From Anaerolineales bacterium (GTDB lineage Bacteria; Chloroflexota; Anaerolineae; Anaerolineales; UBA6663): a DNA stretch of 30,386 nucleotides. The notes under the pieces were generated by a model. It saw only the letters and a program-made list of their open reading frames with translations, searched no databases and was not told the DNA's origin. Shown here one piece after another: positions 28,684 to 30,386 of this stretch (within the stretch, counting starts at the first letter, position 1; each line of letters starts with the position of its first letter). The stretch spans positions 1 to 30,386 of the forward strand of contig JAGOBN010000004.1 of NCBI GenBank assembly GCA_017999235.1. Direction: 5' to 3'. The translations under genes and the position numbers were made by a program.

Positions 28684-28692
28684 TGCTAGAAT
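28684..28692 (+). promoter_or_regulatory. Extended -10 promoter of the GT2 gene
   Basis: TG-C-TAGAAT is an extended -10 element, which can work without a good -35; none is seen. The hexamer ends 9 bases before ATG 28702, so the message would be leaderless or nearly so. Confidence 0.5.
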
Positions 28693-28701
28693 CCATCCGC
28701 C

Positions 28702-29616
28702 ATGCTGGATTTGGGGATCGTTATTCTGAACTGGAATACGCGCGACCTGCTGCGCGCGTGTCTGCAGTCGGTGCTGGCCGCGCCGGGGCCGCTGACTTTC
28801 CGGGTGTGCGTGGTGGATAACGCCTCCAGCGACGGGTCGGCGGCCATGGTGCGCGCCGAATTCCCGGCGGTGCTGCTCATCGAAAACCCGGTCAACAACG
28901 GGTACGCGGCCGGCAACAACCTGGGCCTGCGGGCGCTGGGTTTTGGGTCGGCCGCCGCCTCCGAACCATCGCCGCGCTATGCGCTGCTGCTCAACCCGGA
29001 TACCGTGGTGCCGGCGGGCGCGCTGGCCGGCCTGGTGGCGGATTTGGACGCGCATCCGGAGGCCGGCGTCGCCGGCCCCAAGCTGGTGCTGCCGGACGGC
29101 CGGCTCGATCTGGCCTGCCGGCGCAGCTTCCCCACGCCGGAGGTCAGCTTCTGGCGGCTGACCGGCCTGAGCAAACTCTTCCCGCGCAGCCGGCTGTTCG
29201 GCCGGTACAATCTCACCTACCTCGACCCGGACATGGAGACCGAAGTGGATGCCGTCGTCGGCGCGTGCATGCTGGTGCGCGGCGCCGCCATCGCCCGCGC
29301 CGGCCTGCTGGATGAAAACTTCTTCATGTATGGCGAGGATCTGGACTGGGCGCTCGCCATCCGCCAGGCCGGCTGGCGCGCGCGTTACACCCCGCGCGTC
29401 ACGGTCCTGCACGTCAAGCGGGCCGCCAGCCGGCGCAGCCGCCGGGCGCAGATCGCGTTTCACGAAGCCATGCTCTATTTCTATCAGAAGCACTACGCCC
29501 GCCAGACCAACCCGGTGCTGGGCGCGCTGGTGGTGCTGGGCATCCGCCTCAACCTGGCGCTGACCATCGCGCGCGAGGCCCTCCTCCGGCGCGAGCCGGC
29601 CCCGCGGAGCGCCTGA
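28702..29616 (+). CDS. Family 2 glycosyltransferase, rhamnosyltransferase-like
   Basis: This 304-residue GT-A enzyme begins with LGIVILNWNTRDLLRACLQS, typical of GT2 rhamnosyl- and related transferases. It has VVDNASSDGS for nucleotide binding, ENPVNNGYAAGNNLGLR, the metal motif LLLNPDTVV and the acceptor region AVVGACMLVRGAAI with FFMYGEDLDWALAIRQAGW. It should transfer a sugar (often rhamnose) from a dNDP donor to a lipid-linked or cell-wall glycan. The C-terminal region has a short hydrophobic stretch (about 274-295) that may sit on the membrane. It begins 27 bases after murE and ends 5 bases before the sugar phosphotransferase gene. Confidence 0.9.
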   Translation: MLDLGIVILNWNTRDLLRACLQSVLAAPGPLTFRVCVVDNASSDGSAAMVRAEFPAVLLIENPVNNGYAAGNNLGLRALGFGSAAASEPSPRYALLLNPDTVVPAGALAGLVADLDAHPEAGVAGPKLVLPDGRLDLACRRSFPTPEVSFWRLTGLSKLFPRSRLFGRYNLTYLDPDMETEVDAVVGACMLVRGAAIARAGLLDENFFMYGEDLDWALAIRQAGWRARYTPRVTVLHVKRAASRRSRRAQIAFHEAMLYFYQKHYARQTNPVLGALVVLGIRLNLALTIAREALLRREPAPRSA

Positions 29617-29621
29617 GCCCG

Positions 29622-30386
29622 ATGAGCGCCCGCCGTTTCCGCACCCTGTTCTCGATCTCGCTGGCCGTCATGGACAGCGCCATGCTCTCTTTGGCGTTTG
29701 TGCTGGCCTATCGGCTGCGGCGCGATATCGAGTGGCCGGCCGAGGCCGTGGAGATGGAGCCGCTGGCCGGCTACGTGGGCGTGTGGCTGATCTTTGTCGG
29801 CGCCACGCTGCTGGTGTTCTTCCTGCTGCGGCTGTATCACCTCTCGCGCGCCACCTCGCTGGTGGATGAGTTCTACGCTTTGTTCGGCGGGGTCTCGCTG
29901 GGCGTGCTCTTGGGGGTGGCGGTGGCCGCCCTGACCCTCAAAAACAGCGTCTTCGAGGCCAACCTGCCGCGCGTCATGATCGCCTATGACTGGCTGGCCG
30001 GCCTGGGGCTGACGGCGCTCGGCCGGGCCGCCTTGCAGACCATCCGCAACGTCCTGCGCGGGCGCGGCGGCGCCCAGGACAAGGTCCTGATCATCGGCAC
30101 GGATGAGGCCACCGATCTGATCCTCCAGAAGATCCAGGGCTCGCCCTTCCTCGGGTATCAGGTGCTCGGGCTGATCAACGAGGACGGCGCCCCCGAAGCG
30201 GTGCGCGGCGTCCCGGTGGTGGGCGGGGTGGCGGACCTCTCGCGCCTGATTGACGAGTTGAGTGTGGACGAGGTGATCATCGCCCTGCCGGATGCCCCGG
30301 ACGATGAACTGATCTACCTGATCGGGCTGTGCCACCGCGAGCGCGTCAGCCTGAAGGTCTTCCCCAATCTTTACGACATCATGACC
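29622..30386 (+). CDS. Polyprenyl-phosphate sugar phosphotransferase (WcaJ/WbaP-type), 3' truncated
   Basis: The first 255 residues are in the window, and the frame is open to the right edge. About four membrane helices (about 9-30, 49-70, 84-105 and 117-135) are followed by a Rossmann-like CoA-binding domain starting VLIIGTDEATDLILQKIQ and continuing to GYQVLGLINEDG, GVPVVGGVADLSRLI and VDEVIIALPDAPDDELI. This order is the N-terminal half of initiating sugar transferases that load the first sugar phosphate onto undecaprenyl phosphate. The catalytic C-terminal domain lies outside the window. ATG 29622 is 5 bases after the GT2 stop, so the two form an operon, probably the start of an exopolysaccharide or cell-wall glycan locus. 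Confidence 0.88.
   Translation, partial: MSARRFRTLFSISLAVMDSAMLSLAFVLAYRLRRDIEWPAEAVEMEPLAGYVGVWLIFVGATLLVFFLLRLYHLSRATSLVDEFYALFGGVSLGVLLGVAVAALTLKNSVFEANLPRVMIAYDWLAGLGLTALGRAALQTIRNVLRGRGGAQDKVLIIGTDEATDLILQKIQGSPFLGYQVLGLINEDGAPEAVRGVPVVGGVADLSRLIDELSVDEVIIALPDAPDDELIYLIGLCHRERVSLKVFPNLYDIMT

Noticed and set aside
27445..29493. Minus-strand open frame of 682 codons across murE and the GT2 gene
   Set aside because: It spans two well-supported plus-strand genes and the gap between them, with low-complexity Gly/Arg/His-rich translation.

Overview
This is a GC-rich chromosomal window. I infer an Anaerolineae-like member of the Chloroflexota. The reasons are the gene content (a FemA/FemB-like pair, complex I membrane-arm genes with two NuoM, many GT2 and cytochrome genes), the Ala/Arg/Pro-rich proteins and the short palindromic repeats between genes. 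There is no rRNA gene or other decisive marker, so the phylum call is moderate. I see no tRNA, CRISPR array, insertion sequence or prophage, and no gene-free stretch longer than 300 bases.

Left part (1-7540): the C-terminal end of a CuA/cytochrome c fusion protein with a small unknown gene; an ECF sigma factor, its membrane anti-sigma factor and a Nudix hydrolase; a GAF-PAS-class III nucleotidyl cyclase closed by a clear terminator; a processive GT2 glycosyltransferase; and, convergent with it, a PLP enzyme of the ACC deaminase/D-cysteine desulfhydrase family.

Middle (7540-14777): a TetR regulator heads a minus-strand operon (tetR, methyltransferase, zinc-ribbon protein). It is divergent from a Rossmann NADP oxidoreductase and an aldo/keto reductase. 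Two copies of a TetR-type palindrome lie on a near-consensus promoter between them. A membrane GGDEF protein and two tandem FemA/FemB-like transferases follow on the minus strand.

Right part (14898-26961): twelve plus-strand genes encode only the membrane sectors of two energy-coupling machines. These are nuoA, H, J, K, L, M, M and N (the complete core membrane arm of complex I, with a duplicated NuoM) and atpZ/I-like, atpB, atpE and atpF (the Fo sector, with subunit b fused to the C-terminal domain of delta). No peripheral-arm gene (nuoB-G, I) and no F1 gene is present. NuoL carries extra length in its lateral-helix region, which fits a longer arm with one more antiporter-like subunit. The second NuoM lacks the usual TM7 lysine and has a new one in TM5. 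Perfect or near-perfect hairpins lie in the gaps K/L, L/M1, M1/M2 and M2/N, and a terminator-like hairpin lies between nuoA and nuoH.

End (26984-30386): an atp terminator, murE carrying an in-frame array of three perfect hairpins, a GT2 rhamnosyltransferase-like gene and the N-terminal part of a polyprenyl-phosphate sugar phosphotransferase. This suggests the start of a cell-envelope polysaccharide locus.
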